Source: Lutibacter sp.
GTDB lineage: Bacteria > Bacteroidota > Bacteroidia > Flavobacteriales > Flavobacteriaceae
Assembly (NCBI GenBank): GCA_021647265.1
Contig: JAKIVA010000029.1
Span: 1 to 38,771 of the forward strand
Length of the DNA: 38,771 nucleotides
Reading direction: 5' to 3'
Shown here: positions 1-8,360 of the stretch, piece by piece
Layout of the letters: every line of letters starts with the position of its first letter
How positions within the stretch are numbered: the stretch's first letter is position 1
Translations under genes and position numbers: made by a program
Notes under the pieces: generated by a model
The model's input: the letters and a program-made list of their open reading frames with translations, nothing else
Database searches by the model: none
Told to the model about the DNA's origin: nothing

Positions 1-224
1 ACCTTCTTGATGCTGAACGGTTTATCCCGCTTATCGATGTTTCCAGCGCCCCATTTCCGGCATTTTCACGGCAAATATATCTGGTAGCCAGAACCGCAGA
101 ACTCGGGGATTTGCCGGATCATCTGGCCGAGGACTGCCGCCAGCTGGTTGAAAGTCAGGTGATCTCGCGTCTGGTTGATATTCTGCCTCATATGGCGGGC
201 AGCATTGAGGTTATCTCAGGTTAA
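1..224 (+). CDS. LysR-family regulator, C-terminal fragment (foreign segment)
   Basis: An open frame enters from the window edge and stops at 222-224, giving 73 residues. The stretch AFSRQIYLVARTAELGDLP followed by a helix and a short tail resembles the end of a LysR effector-binding domain (the part that senses a small molecule and controls DNA binding). Codon use is rich in G and C (ctg, gcc, cgc, ggc), quite unlike the AT-rich genes from about 540 on, so this belongs to another organism, probably a gammaproteobacterium. It is followed in the same direction by a HisD-family start, a pairing that would suit a regulator and its target enzyme. The family call rests on pattern alone and is moderately sure; the foreign composition is plain. 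Confidence 0.5.
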   Translation, partial: LLDAERFIPLIDVSSAPFPAFSRQIYLVARTAELGDLPDHLAEDCRQLVESQVISRLVDILPHMAGSIEVISG

Positions 225-316
225 TATCTGATGCTTCCGTGTTTTCTGAATTAATTTTTTAAAAAACCTGAATGTTGTGAAAGAAGCTGGTAAGCGTTCG
301 CTACTGAGAGTGAACT

Positions 317-535
317 GTGAATACAACACTGCCCGACACAGGGCTCAATGAATTCAGTATTCGGGGTTTTGGCATGGAATTTATAAAGCGGGCTCAGGGA
401 AGAACCGTAACCGGCGACAGCAATATTCGAGAAACGGTCGAGGCTATGCTGTCGCGTATCCGCACCGAGGGCGAGAGCGCCGTCACAGATTTTGCCTTGT
501 CTCTGGATGGCTGGAACAAGCCGTTTATTCTATCC
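317..535 (+). CDS. Histidinol dehydrogenase-family N-terminal fragment, fused out of context
   Basis: The frame opens with GTG at 317; an ATG at 374 may be the natural start, giving MEFIKRAQGRTVTGD. The following residues (VEAMLSRIRTEGESAV, then LDGWNKP) match the N-terminus of the histidinol dehydrogenase superfamily, whose members oxidise histidinol or related alcohols such as sulfopropanediol. Only about 55-70 residues of a protein of about 430 are present. Near 525-545 base composition falls abruptly and the frame runs straight into a membrane protein of the O-antigen ligase/polymerase type. No catalytic residues are present, so the fragment cannot function. It is best read as part of a foreign piece joined artificially to the flavobacterial sequence; a genuine gene fusion is very unlikely. 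Confidence 0.6.
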
Positions 536-548
536 AAAGAAAAAAAAG
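515..548. other. Composition break and probable chimeric junction
   Basis: Left of this point the sequence is near 50% G+C with enterobacterial-style codons; right of it there are runs of A and the AT-rich codons seen through the rest of the window. The reading frame happens to stay open across the join. The exact base cannot be fixed, because the residues around LSKEKKA could belong to either partner. Confidence 0.7.
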
Positions 549-1069
549 CTAAAAACATATTAAAATATTCAGGACTAATTTTTGTTTTAGGAATAGTTTT
601 ATGGACTTATACAGCAAATGTTACAGGAGGCATGCTCACAAATAGATATACTAATAAAAATGCCGCTGGGATTACAAAAAAAGATATGAGTACTGGTAGG
701 GTTACCTTATTTAAAAATGAATTGGGTGAATTTTACAACCATCCTTTTTTTGGAATAGGCGTTGGAGGTAGCAAATATAGTCGAATGGAAAACTTAGGAA
801 TTACAGCGGCTTCACATAATGAAATTAGTAGATTATTAAGTGAACACGGAATGATTGGTTTAGTTATGTTATTTTTATTAATTATTATTCCTATTCGAAA
901 TGCATTAAGTCAATCTTATTTAGCAAAAGCTTTTTTAAGTGCATTTTTGTTATTTTGGTTTTTAACCATCAACCATTCAGCCATGAGAATTGCCTTCCCA
1001 GGATTTATTTATGGACTAAGTGTTTCAATAATTTTAATGAATGAAAAAAATACTTTACATAGGGAATAA
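530..1069 (+). CDS. O-antigen ligase/polymerase-like membrane protein (Wzy/WaaL family), 5'-truncated
   Basis: About 179 residues of the C-terminal half remain. Visible are a transmembrane helix (LIFVLGIVLWTYTANVT), the family pattern STGR followed by a P-F-F-GIGVGG turn, the SHNEISRLLSEHGMIGL motif typical of Wzy_C proteins, and further hydrophobic helices. Such inner-membrane proteins polymerise or transfer lipid-linked sugar repeat units. The 5' part is missing because the sequence switches to foreign DNA near 530. The stop codon overlaps the next glycosyltransferase by 29 bp, which implies translational coupling in a polysaccharide operon. Whether it is a polymerase or a ligase cannot be decided from sequence; polymerase is the likelier role in this cluster. 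Confidence 0.75.
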   Translation, partial: LSKEKKAKNILKYSGLIFVLGIVLWTYTANVTGGMLTNRYTNKNAAGITKKDMSTGRVTLFKNELGEFYNHPFFGIGVGGSKYSRMENLGITAASHNEISRLLSEHGMIGLVMLFLLIIIPIRNALSQSYLAKAFLSAFLLFWFLTINHSAMRIAFPGFIYGLSVSIILMNEKNTLHRE

Positions 1070-2054
1070 TCTTGCTGCAAAAACAAGCTATAACTCAACA
1101 ATGGCTACTTTAAGTAAATTACTTATTAATGAAGGGTATGTAGTAACTCGTTTTTCTGATAAGAAAAATAAAATCACACGTTTAATAGCGATGTGTACAG
1201 CTATAGTAACTAAAGGAAAAAAAAATGATTTTATCCTTATAGATACCTTTAGTACAGTCAGTTTTTATTATGCTTTAATAACTTCTCAAATAGCTAGATT
1301 ATTTTCGATAAAATATATACCAATATTGCATGGGGGAAATTTACCTTCAAGACTTGATAAATCATACTTTTTTTCAAAATTAATATTCAACAATTCATAT
1401 AAAAATGTTACACCTTCAATTTATTTACAACAAGCTTTTAGAAAAAAAGGATTTGACACCCACTTTATTCCAAATGGAATTCCTATTGAAGAATATAATT
1501 ACAAACAAAGAACTATTATAAAACCTAAATTATTATGGGTAAGAGCCTTTGATAAAACATATAATCCATTATTAGCTATAAAAGTATTGGTTGAATTGAA
1601 AAAAAAATACCCTCAAGCAACATTATGTATGGTTGGCCCTGATAAAGATGGAACTTTGGGAGAAGCTAAAAAATTAGCAAAAAAGCTTGAAATTTATATG
1701 AGCATTAAGTTTACAGGCGTTTTACCAAAAGAAGAGTGGCATCGGCTTTCAGAAAATTATGATATATTTATCAACACAACAAATGTAGATAATATGCCTG
1801 TGAGTATCATTGAAGCAATGGCTTTAGGCCTACCAATAGTGTCTACAAATGCTGGTGGTTTACCTTATCTAATTTCAAATAGTATTGATGGAATATTGGT
1901 AGATATAGATAATGAACAAGAAATGGCAGATGCGATTATAAATATATTAGAACACCCCTTAAAAGTAAGTAATCTTTCACAGAATGCCAGACTTAAGGCT
2001 GAGAAGTACGATTTAAAAATCATTAAAAATCAATGGTTAGATTTGTTAACGTAA
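1041..2054 (+). CDS. Glycosyltransferase family 4 (GT-B fold)
   Basis: This 337-residue soluble enzyme has a GT-B layout: an N-terminal acceptor half, PNGI at 144-147, and a C-terminal nucleotide-sugar half with SIIEAMALGLPIVSTNAGG at 255-273, the GT4 loop that binds the donor diphosphate sugar. It would add one sugar to the growing lipid-linked repeat unit at the cytoplasmic face of the membrane. It starts inside the end of the Wzy-like gene (29-bp overlap) and is followed after 10 bp by the CapK-like gene, so it lies within one operon. The donor and acceptor sugars cannot be predicted. Confidence 0.85.
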   Translation: MKKILYIGNNLAAKTSYNSTMATLSKLLINEGYVVTRFSDKKNKITRLIAMCTAIVTKGKKNDFILIDTFSTVSFYYALITSQIARLFSIKYIPILHGGNLPSRLDKSYFFSKLIFNNSYKNVTPSIYLQQAFRKKGFDTHFIPNGIPIEEYNYKQRTIIKPKLLWVRAFDKTYNPLLAIKVLVELKKKYPQATLCMVGPDKDGTLGEAKKLAKKLEIYMSIKFTGVLPKEEWHRLSENYDIFINTTNVDNMPVSIIEAMALGLPIVSTNAGGLPYLISNSIDGILVDIDNEQEMADAIINILEHPLKVSNLSQNARLKAEKYDLKIIKNQWLDLLT

Positions 2055-2064
2055 ATTGTAAACT

Positions 2065-3444
2065 ATGATAACTAAACTCTATGCAAAAAGTCCTGTTTTT
2101 ATCCAAAATTTATTTATAACGATATATGGATATTATTGGAAAAATAGACGTTACGGTGGGTGCTTCAATCAAAAATTGGCCGATTTTAAAAATCATGAAA
2201 AATTTTCAAAAGACCAATGGGAAAATTATCAAACTAAAGAACTGAGAAAGCTTTTGGTTCATGCCTTTACTACCGTTCCTTATTATAGAGAGAGTTATGA
2301 AAAATTAGGTTTCTCAATTCAAGATTTTAAACAGTTTAACTTGTCCGATTTACACAAACTTCCATATTTGGAAAAGGATGATTTACGTAAATATGGAACT
2401 ACTACATTGTTATCAAGCAATAAAAAAAGAGGAAAAATTTATAGTAGTAGCGGTAGTACAGGTACACCAGTTAAAATATATTTCAGTAAAGAATTTCACC
2501 AAACTTGGAGTGCCTTGTACGAAGCACGTGTACGGAATTGGGCAAATGTAAATTACAAAATGTCTAGAGCAATGATTGGAGGTAGGCGCGTTATTCCGAA
2601 AGCCAAATCAGCAGCTCCGTTCTACAGATATAATTTTGCTGAATCTCAAGCATACTTTTCAGCTTACCACATCTCTGATGCAACTGCAAGCGAATATATA
2701 GCGGGATTAAAAAAATCAAAAGCTGTTTACTTGGTAGGCTATGCAACAAGTATTTATTTATTAGCTCAAAGTATTAAAAATCAACAATTAAGAGCACCTA
2801 AATTGAAGGCTGTATTAACCTCTAGCGAAAAACTCACTCAAAACATGAGACAAATTATTGAAAATGTTTTTCAATGTAGAGTATTTGATGCGTATAGTGG
2901 TGTTGAAGCCTGTGGATTAATTTCAGAGAATAGTGAAAAAGAGTTGCTTTTTAGTCCTGATTCAGGAATTATGGAAGTACTCAATGCAGAGGGAAAGCCT
3001 ATTAATTATGGAGAAACGGGAGAAGTAGTTGCTACAGGTTTGTTAAATTATGACCAACCATTAATACGATATAGAATAGGAGATACAGTTCGTATTTCAA
3101 AAAATCAACAAACACGTAGTGGATATCAAATGTTGAAAATTGATGAGATTGAAGGTAGAACAGAAGATATAATTGTGGGAAGTGATGGACAAAAAATGGT
3201 TCGATTTCATAGTATATTTATAGATATTAAAGCTATTATAATGGCACAAATAATACAGAACTCTTATACTCAATTAACTATTAAGTTAGTAGTTGATAAT
3301 TCTTATGAGAAAGCTATAAATGAAAAAACAATGTTGGAGCGAATTAAAAGCCAGTTAGGCGAAGTAACTGTTAGTTTTTTATATGTGAATACCATAGCAA
3401 AAACAGTAAATGGAAAATTTAAAGCAGTAATTTCAACTATTTAG
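2065..3444 (+). CDS. PaaK/CapK-family adenylate-forming enzyme of the polysaccharide cluster
   Basis: The 459-residue protein carries the AMP-binding P-loop motif SSSGSTGTPVKIYFS at about 127-141, the YSGVEACGLISE region and YRIGD, all features of the phenylacetate-CoA ligase/CapK branch of the ANL superfamily. Homologues in capsule and O-antigen clusters (CapK, WbbD-like) are thought to activate an acid for attachment to the polysaccharide, but their real substrates are mostly unknown. It sits between two GT4 genes, with a 1-bp gap to the next, so it probably makes or attaches a non-sugar decoration, for example an acyl or amino-acid group. A catabolic phenylacetate role is unlikely because no paa genes are nearby. 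Confidence 0.75.
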   Translation: MITKLYAKSPVFIQNLFITIYGYYWKNRRYGGCFNQKLADFKNHEKFSKDQWENYQTKELRKLLVHAFTTVPYYRESYEKLGFSIQDFKQFNLSDLHKLPYLEKDDLRKYGTTTLLSSNKKRGKIYSSSGSTGTPVKIYFSKEFHQTWSALYEARVRNWANVNYKMSRAMIGGRRVIPKAKSAAPFYRYNFAESQAYFSAYHISDATASEYIAGLKKSKAVYLVGYATSIYLLAQSIKNQQLRAPKLKAVLTSSEKLTQNMRQIIENVFQCRVFDAYSGVEACGLISENSEKELLFSPDSGIMEVLNAEGKPINYGETGEVVATGLLNYDQPLIRYRIGDTVRISKNQQTRSGYQMLKIDEIEGRTEDIIVGSDGQKMVRFHSIFIDIKAIIMAQIIQNSYTQLTIKLVVDNSYEKAINEKTMLERIKSQLGEVTVSFLYVNTIAKTVNGKFKAVISTI

Positions 3445-3445
3445 T

Positions 3446-4660
3446 ATGGACAACAAAGTTATTTGGGTATTAAATCAAACAGCAGGTAAACCTAGCTCAG
3501 GTTGGGGGGAACGCCATTACTACTTTGCAAAATACTGGATTAAAAAAGGGTATACTGTTAAAATAATTTCAGGTTCTTACAATCACCTATTTATAAATCA
3601 ACCAGAAACATCTGATAGAACTTTTACTTTAGAAAAAGTTGAAGAAAACATTACTTTTTGTTGGGTGAAAATACCAAAATATGATGGAGGTAGTATATTT
3701 AAATTGTGGAGTATGATAGTGTTTGCTTTTAAAATATTATTTTTAAAAGCTAAGTTATTAGGAAAACCTGATATTATTGTAGTTTCATCAATGCCAATAT
3801 TTCAAATACTTTCAGGTATTTATCTCAAAAGAAAATATAAATCACAAAAACTTATTTTTGAAATTAGAGATTTATGGCCTCTTACTCCAATATATTTATT
3901 AGGTTATTCCAAGTATCATCCTGTAGTGGTGGTTATGAAGTGGATTGAAAAAATCGGTTATAAAAAATCAGATAAAATTGTTTCTCTTTTACCAAATGCA
4001 AATAAATACATAGATAAAATTTCGAATACTCCTAGCAAATTTCACTGGATTCCTAATGGAATCGATCAAAATTTGTTAGTTACTGAAGTATTGCCTACAA
4101 ATATGATAAATAAAATTCCAAAAGATAAATTTATTATAGGGTATACTGGCACAATAGGCATGGCTAATACTATGGGATATTTTATTGAAGCATCTATACT
4201 CTTAAAAGATAATACCGATATTCATTTTTTAGTTGTTGGAGATGGGTACTTGAAAGAAGAATATGTAACTATGACCTATGGCAATAAGAACATTACTTTC
4301 ATAAATAAAATTAAAAAAAGTCAAGTTCAATCAATCTTATCATATATAGATGTGTGTTATGTAGGCAGGTATAATAATAAATTATATGAATATGGTGTTT
4401 CTTATAATAAATATTTTGATTATATGCTTGCCAAAAAACCAATATTAGAATCATCAAATTGCATTAATAGTCCTGCTGAATTATCTGAATGCGCACTGAT
4501 TGTACAACCTGAAAATAGCAGTGCAATTATTGAAGGGATATACAAATTAAAAGCTATTCCAAAGCAACAGTTAAGTAATATGGGAGAAAAAGGTTATATT
4601 TATGTAAAAAAATACCATAACTTTGAATACTTAAGCCACAAATATTTAAATCTATTTTAA
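3446..4660 (+). CDS. Glycosyltransferase family 4, WbuB/WcaI-like
   Basis: A 404-residue GT-B enzyme. The N-terminus (SGWGERHYYFAKYWIKKGY) is the acceptor-side signature of the WbuB-like GT4 group with the glycine-rich loop; FEIRDLWPLTP, PNGID and the GYTGTIG segment mark the inter-domain region and start of the donor half. The usual E-x7-E is weak: the region after ILSYIDVCYVG lacks a classic EAMACG loop and instead reads YFDYMLAKKPILESS. The predicted role is transfer of a sugar, often fucosamine-type in relatives, to the lipid-linked acceptor. It begins 1 bp after the CapK-like stop and its TAA directly abuts the ATG of the next gene. Confidence 0.82.
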   Translation: MDNKVIWVLNQTAGKPSSGWGERHYYFAKYWIKKGYTVKIISGSYNHLFINQPETSDRTFTLEKVEENITFCWVKIPKYDGGSIFKLWSMIVFAFKILFLKAKLLGKPDIIVVSSMPIFQILSGIYLKRKYKSQKLIFEIRDLWPLTPIYLLGYSKYHPVVVVMKWIEKIGYKKSDKIVSLLPNANKYIDKISNTPSKFHWIPNGIDQNLLVTEVLPTNMINKIPKDKFIIGYTGTIGMANTMGYFIEASILLKDNTDIHFLVVGDGYLKEEYVTMTYGNKNITFINKIKKSQVQSILSYIDVCYVGRYNNKLYEYGVSYNKYFDYMLAKKPILESSNCINSPAELSECALIVQPENSSAIIEGIYKLKAIPKQQLSNMGEKGYIYVKKYHNFEYLSHKYLNLF

Positions 4661-6049
4661 ATGCCCCAATCAAAAAATATCCACTTTAGTATTTCAGAGC
4701 GTAAAATATATTTACGTATTATGGATATTGCATTTGTATTAGGCTGTTTTTATTTAGTTACGGTTTTTACAGATTATACTTATTTTAACTTTTCAAGTCC
4801 TAAAAGTTTAACTTGGACACTTTTATTAATTTTTTACATCTATTTTTTTGGGGAAATTTTTGAAATGTATCAGTTAAAAGTGGCAAGTGATATTTATTTA
4901 ACGTTAAGAAGTGTTTTTATAACCATCATTTTTACGTCCATTTTCTATGTCTTTACTCCAGTTCTATCTCCAGAGTTGCCAGAAAATAGAATCCAGATTG
5001 CTTATTTTGTGTTAGGCCTTTTTAGTGCTATCTTTTTGAATAGATGGCTGTATATAAAACTTATTTTTGCACCTAGGTTTACTAAAAATATATTAATTAT
5101 TGCTAATTCAGAAACCGTTGAAAAGTTATTAAAAACAGGTAAAATTGATTTAAAATCGAACCGATTTATTGGATATATTTCAAATAAACCTATTGAGGAT
5201 AAGAAAATTCCTTTTGTAAGTATAAATACTGTAAATTTAGAAAGTTACGTAGAAAAATATTTTGTTAATGAAATTATTGTAGCTTCAACTAAGCTTAATT
5301 TGATTCAAAATAAAATTAACACCCAATTAATTCACTTATTTGAAAAAGGAATGGTGGTCAAGAGCATTGATGATTTTATAGAAGAAGAAACCAGTCGTAT
5401 TTCAGAAAATCATTTGTCGGAAGATTTTTATAATAATTTTTCGTTTAGTAAAAGTCATCAAAATAATTTATATGTAACTTTTAGACGCTTATTAGATATT
5501 ATTTTTTCATTAATTGGAATTGTAGTTTTAATTATTTTAATTCCTTTTGTATTTATTGGGAATTTATTTGGAAATAGAGGTAAGCTATTTTACAAACAAC
5601 TGAGAGTTGGTAAAAAAGGAAAGGAATTTACTATTTTAAAATTTAGGACGATGATTTCAAATTCCGAGAAAAACGGCCCCGTTTGGGCAGAAAAAAATGA
5701 TAAAAGAATTACGCCATTTGGTAGAATTTTACGGAAGACAAGATTGGATGAAGTTCCTCAATTCATCAATGTATTGAAAGGTGAAATGAGCTTAATTGGG
5801 CCAAGACCTGAACGACCAAAGTTTGTTAAAATGTTAGAGACAGAAATACCTTTTTACGCTATAAGGCACGTTATAAAACCTGGTTTAACAGGATGGGCAC
5901 AAGTAATGCATCCGTATGCAAGTGCAGTTGAAGATCATCATAAAAAATTGATGTATGATTTGTACTACATTAAAGAACGAAATATTTTATTAGATTTTAA
6001 AATTGTAATTAAAACCATTAGTACTATCCTTTTTTTTAGAGGGACTTAA
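4661..6049 (+). CDS. Polyprenyl glycosylphosphotransferase initiating polysaccharide synthesis
   Basis: The 462-residue protein has four or five N-terminal membrane helices (to about residue 135), a Rossmann-like middle domain, another hydrophobic segment near 270-290, and the C-terminal bacterial sugar transferase domain. Diagnostic motifs are FTILKFRTM, a D-E-V-P-Q-F-I-N-V-L-K-G-E-M-S segment followed by LIGPRPE, and KPGLTGWAQV. Enzymes of this type (WcaJ/WbaP-like) move a sugar-1-phosphate from a nucleotide sugar to undecaprenyl phosphate, the first step of repeat-unit assembly. It is the last gene of the cluster and meets the next, opposite-strand gene tail to tail with a 3-bp overlap. 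Confidence 0.9.
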   Translation: MPQSKNIHFSISERKIYLRIMDIAFVLGCFYLVTVFTDYTYFNFSSPKSLTWTLLLIFYIYFFGEIFEMYQLKVASDIYLTLRSVFITIIFTSIFYVFTPVLSPELPENRIQIAYFVLGLFSAIFLNRWLYIKLIFAPRFTKNILIIANSETVEKLLKTGKIDLKSNRFIGYISNKPIEDKKIPFVSINTVNLESYVEKYFVNEIIVASTKLNLIQNKINTQLIHLFEKGMVVKSIDDFIEEETSRISENHLSEDFYNNFSFSKSHQNNLYVTFRRLLDIIFSLIGIVVLIILIPFVFIGNLFGNRGKLFYKQLRVGKKGKEFTILKFRTMISNSEKNGPVWAEKNDKRITPFGRILRKTRLDEVPQFINVLKGEMSLIGPRPERPKFVKMLETEIPFYAIRHVIKPGLTGWAQVMHPYASAVEDHHKKLMYDLYYIKERNILLDFKIVIKTISTILFFRGT

Positions 6050-7233
6050 TTTGTAGTGGTTATTTTTCTAAATTTAATTAAATAGTCATATCTAATTATC
6101 ATAGCAATTAGCAATGGAACAATTGCGAAGTTAAATACTTGTATTTTTAAAATCCACACTATAAAAGTTAAAGCAACAAGCACTACTAAAATTTTGTTAT
6201 AAATAAAAATCCATTTAGGAAGTTTATTTTTTAACACTACAAATGAAACTATTAGGTTAGGGGCAAAAGCCCATAAAAAATTCAAGTTTTTATAAGTTGC
6301 TGTATGTGAAGTTGCAAACCAAAGTAATAAAACAATTACTCCAATAATACCTGTACTGAAATAGAGAACAAAATCTATAAACTTAGTTCGCCTTTTAGAT
6401 TTATAATTTCTATATGTTACAAAAACAATGAGTAAACTTAGCAATAAAAGAACATTAAAAGGGGAAAACAAACTATATGTCGTCTTTGTTTTTTTGCTTG
6501 AAATAACCGTTGAAGTTCTCTTAACCAATGGCTTATCTTGATTGTTTTCATTTGTAATAATAGCATTTTTAAATGTTTTAAAAATATAATCTGGTAAAAA
6601 ATTATAGTCTTTTTTAGTTGCTTTTTTATCAATTACAGAACCTAGCGCTAAGTCAATTCCAAATTTAGCCCATTTAAAATTATGAGTATAATCAGCAATT
6701 AAATCACGATGTGTTTTGTTAGTTTTAATGTAATTATAGCTAAAAGTTACGTTATTTTTTAAAACTTGCTGAATAATATCTTCAATTTTTGTCGCACAAT
6801 TATTGTAGAAAAAATCATAACGATAATACTTATTTTTAGGTTTGGCATTATTTTCCAAAAAAGCATACACCTTTTGAACATCAGTAATTGTTAGATTCAA
6901 TACTTGTGCTTTTACCCATCTGTTTTCATACTTGTATATTCTAATAAACCTATTGAAACTTGAAGTTGAAAGCTGATAAATAAGTTTTCCTTTTGCGAAA
7001 TTTAAATAAAAATTGGGAGCATTAAAGTCAAATGTTCCGTAATTATAAACCTTATCTATTCCTAAAACTGGATCGTAAACCCTAAAAGCACTATGACCAA
7101 ATGCAGTGTATAATTCATTGCCGGGTCCACAGGTTATAACACTCACAGTGGCTTTTGGAGATAATTTTTGTTGTGCTGTTAATTGTAAAAATACAAAAAA
7201 CAGTATAAATAATAAAAGCCTTTTTTTATACAT
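6046..7233 (-). CDS. DUF4105 (Lnb-like) membrane protein; candidate lipoprotein N-acyltransferase
   Basis: About 395 residues from the ATG at 7233, which gives a clean signal peptide or first helix (MYKKRLLLFILFFVFLQLTAQQ); an upstream ATG at 7257 is possible but overlaps the preceding gene by 17 bp. The exported domain (about 25-220) has the DUF4105 landmarks AFGHSAFRV (His47) and NNCATKIED (Cys146), plausible catalytic residues of a permuted NlpC/P60-like thiol fold. The C-terminal third has about five membrane helices. From family knowledge, Pfam PF13387 was renamed after Lnb, the lipoprotein N-acyltransferase of Bacteroides, where Lnt is absent. By inference this protein may N-acylate lipoproteins at the inner membrane. 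It lies just after a PorV-like barrel gene. Confidence 0.65.
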   Translation of the reverse strand: MYKKRLLLFILFFVFLQLTAQQKLSPKATVSVITCGPGNELYTAFGHSAFRVYDPVLGIDKVYNYGTFDFNAPNFYLNFAKGKLIYQLSTSSFNRFIRIYKYENRWVKAQVLNLTITDVQKVYAFLENNAKPKNKYYRYDFFYNNCATKIEDIIQQVLKNNVTFSYNYIKTNKTHRDLIADYTHNFKWAKFGIDLALGSVIDKKATKKDYNFLPDYIFKTFKNAIITNENNQDKPLVKRTSTVISSKKTKTTYSLFSPFNVLLLLSLLIVFVTYRNYKSKRRTKFIDFVLYFSTGIIGVIVLLLWFATSHTATYKNLNFLWAFAPNLIVSFVVLKNKLPKWIFIYNKILVVLVALTFIVWILKIQVFNFAIVPLLIAMIIRYDYLIKFRKITTTN

Positions 7234-7240
7234 ATTAATT

Positions 7241-8305
7241 TTATCTAAAATAATCAAAATCTACTTTAATTGAAAAAACATTTGAGTACAAAGCATTTCC
7301 AATACTAGCTATATTTGTTAGGGCATAATCAATTTGAATTCCTTTGTATTTAAAACCAATACCAAAATTGGGTTGCATTACCAACTCTTTACTACCATCA
7401 AATTGTATTTCGTTTTGAATATTACCAATGCCTCCACGTAAAAATACAGTTTTTAAATAATCTACTTGAAAACCAAAAGAGGGGTCTACACTAACAATTG
7501 ACGTTGAAATTATATCATTTGTTTCTGTAAAGCGTAGGTTTAGGTCTAATTCTGTAAGTAAGTCAAAATCTCTGCTAATCTCAAACTTTCTTGCAACACC
7601 AACTTGAGCTTTTGGCAATGTTATTTCTGTATTTTCAGGTAACTCCTGATTTTGATCAGGAATCGCATTTTTAATCTTATTAAATTCACTCTCATTAATA
7701 CTCCAAGTATTAAAAGTAGTAGTAATGTCTCGGAGCATTACACCAAATTTCCAATTATTTCTTTCGAATTGGAGAGCAGCGTCAATTCCAAATCCCCAAG
7801 AAGTTGCAAAGTCTCCTATAATTCTACGAATAATTTTGGTGTTTATACCTATACTTAATCCTTGTAGCTGTAATTTTCGTGCATAAGCAAAATTTAAAGC
7901 ATAGTCAGCAGCTGAAAATAAACTGATACGATTGTAGTCTATGTTTCCTTCATTATCAATAAGTTCTGTTGTGTTTAAAATATCATCAACACCAAATCTA
8001 ATTATGGATATTCCTAATGAACTTCGATCATCAATAGGCATTGCAAAACCAACATAGTCATATTTAGCAATTCCCGCAAAATACTCTGCATGCATTATAG
8101 CTCCCTGATAATCTTTAACTCCAGTTAATCCCGCTGGGTTCCAATACATTGAGTTTACATCATTACTTGTAGCAACTACAGATTTACTCATCCCAAATGC
8201 AGCAGCATCAACACCTATATTCAAAAACTCATTGGAGTATTTGCGTACACTTTGACTTTGTATTAATTGGGTTATAAAAAAAACAACTAGTAATTTTTTC
8301 TTCAA
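7241..8305 (-). CDS. PorV/PorQ-family outer-membrane beta-barrel protein
   Basis: A 354-residue protein with a signal peptide (MKKKLLVVFFITQLIQSQ) and a barrel-like alternation of hydrophobic and polar residues to the aromatic C-terminus VDFDYFR. The segment AAFGMSKSVVATSNDVNSMYWNPAGL is typical of PorV/PorQ-type (FadL-like) proteins; the family includes the type IX secretion shuttle protein PorV, but many paralogues have unknown roles. The start codon is TTG at 8303-8305, the only position that gives a complete signal peptide. It lies directly upstream of the Lnb-like gene with a 7-nt gap to that gene's preferred start, suggesting co-transcription. No other type IX component is in the window, so a generic barrel role is safer. 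Confidence 0.72.
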   Translation of the reverse strand: MKKKLLVVFFITQLIQSQSVRKYSNEFLNIGVDAAAFGMSKSVVATSNDVNSMYWNPAGLTGVKDYQGAIMHAEYFAGIAKYDYVGFAMPIDDRSSLGISIIRFGVDDILNTTELIDNEGNIDYNRISLFSAADYALNFAYARKLQLQGLSIGINTKIIRRIIGDFATSWGFGIDAALQFERNNWKFGVMLRDITTTFNTWSINESEFNKIKNAIPDQNQELPENTEITLPKAQVGVARKFEISRDFDLLTELDLNLRFTETNDIISTSIVSVDPSFGFQVDYLKTVFLRGGIGNIQNEIQFDGSKELVMQPNFGIGFKYKGIQIDYALTNIASIGNALYSNVFSIKVDFDYFR

Positions 8306-8360
8306 TGTTTTAAATATTTAAAAGCGAATGTAAAAAAACTTTATAAGTTAACGTTTAATA

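Noticed and set aside
317..1069. A single 250-residue fusion protein of HisD and a membrane domain
   Set aside because: Composition and codon use change sharply within it and each half is a fragment of an unrelated family, so it is treated as a chimera.
6438..6632. Small minus-strand frame inside the Lnb-like gene
   Set aside because: It is a shadow in another frame of a gene with clear family motifs and lacks any family pattern.
7241..8305. Direct assignment as the type IX secretion protein PorV
   Set aside because: Only the general PorV/PorQ barrel pattern is seen and no other type IX gene is nearby.
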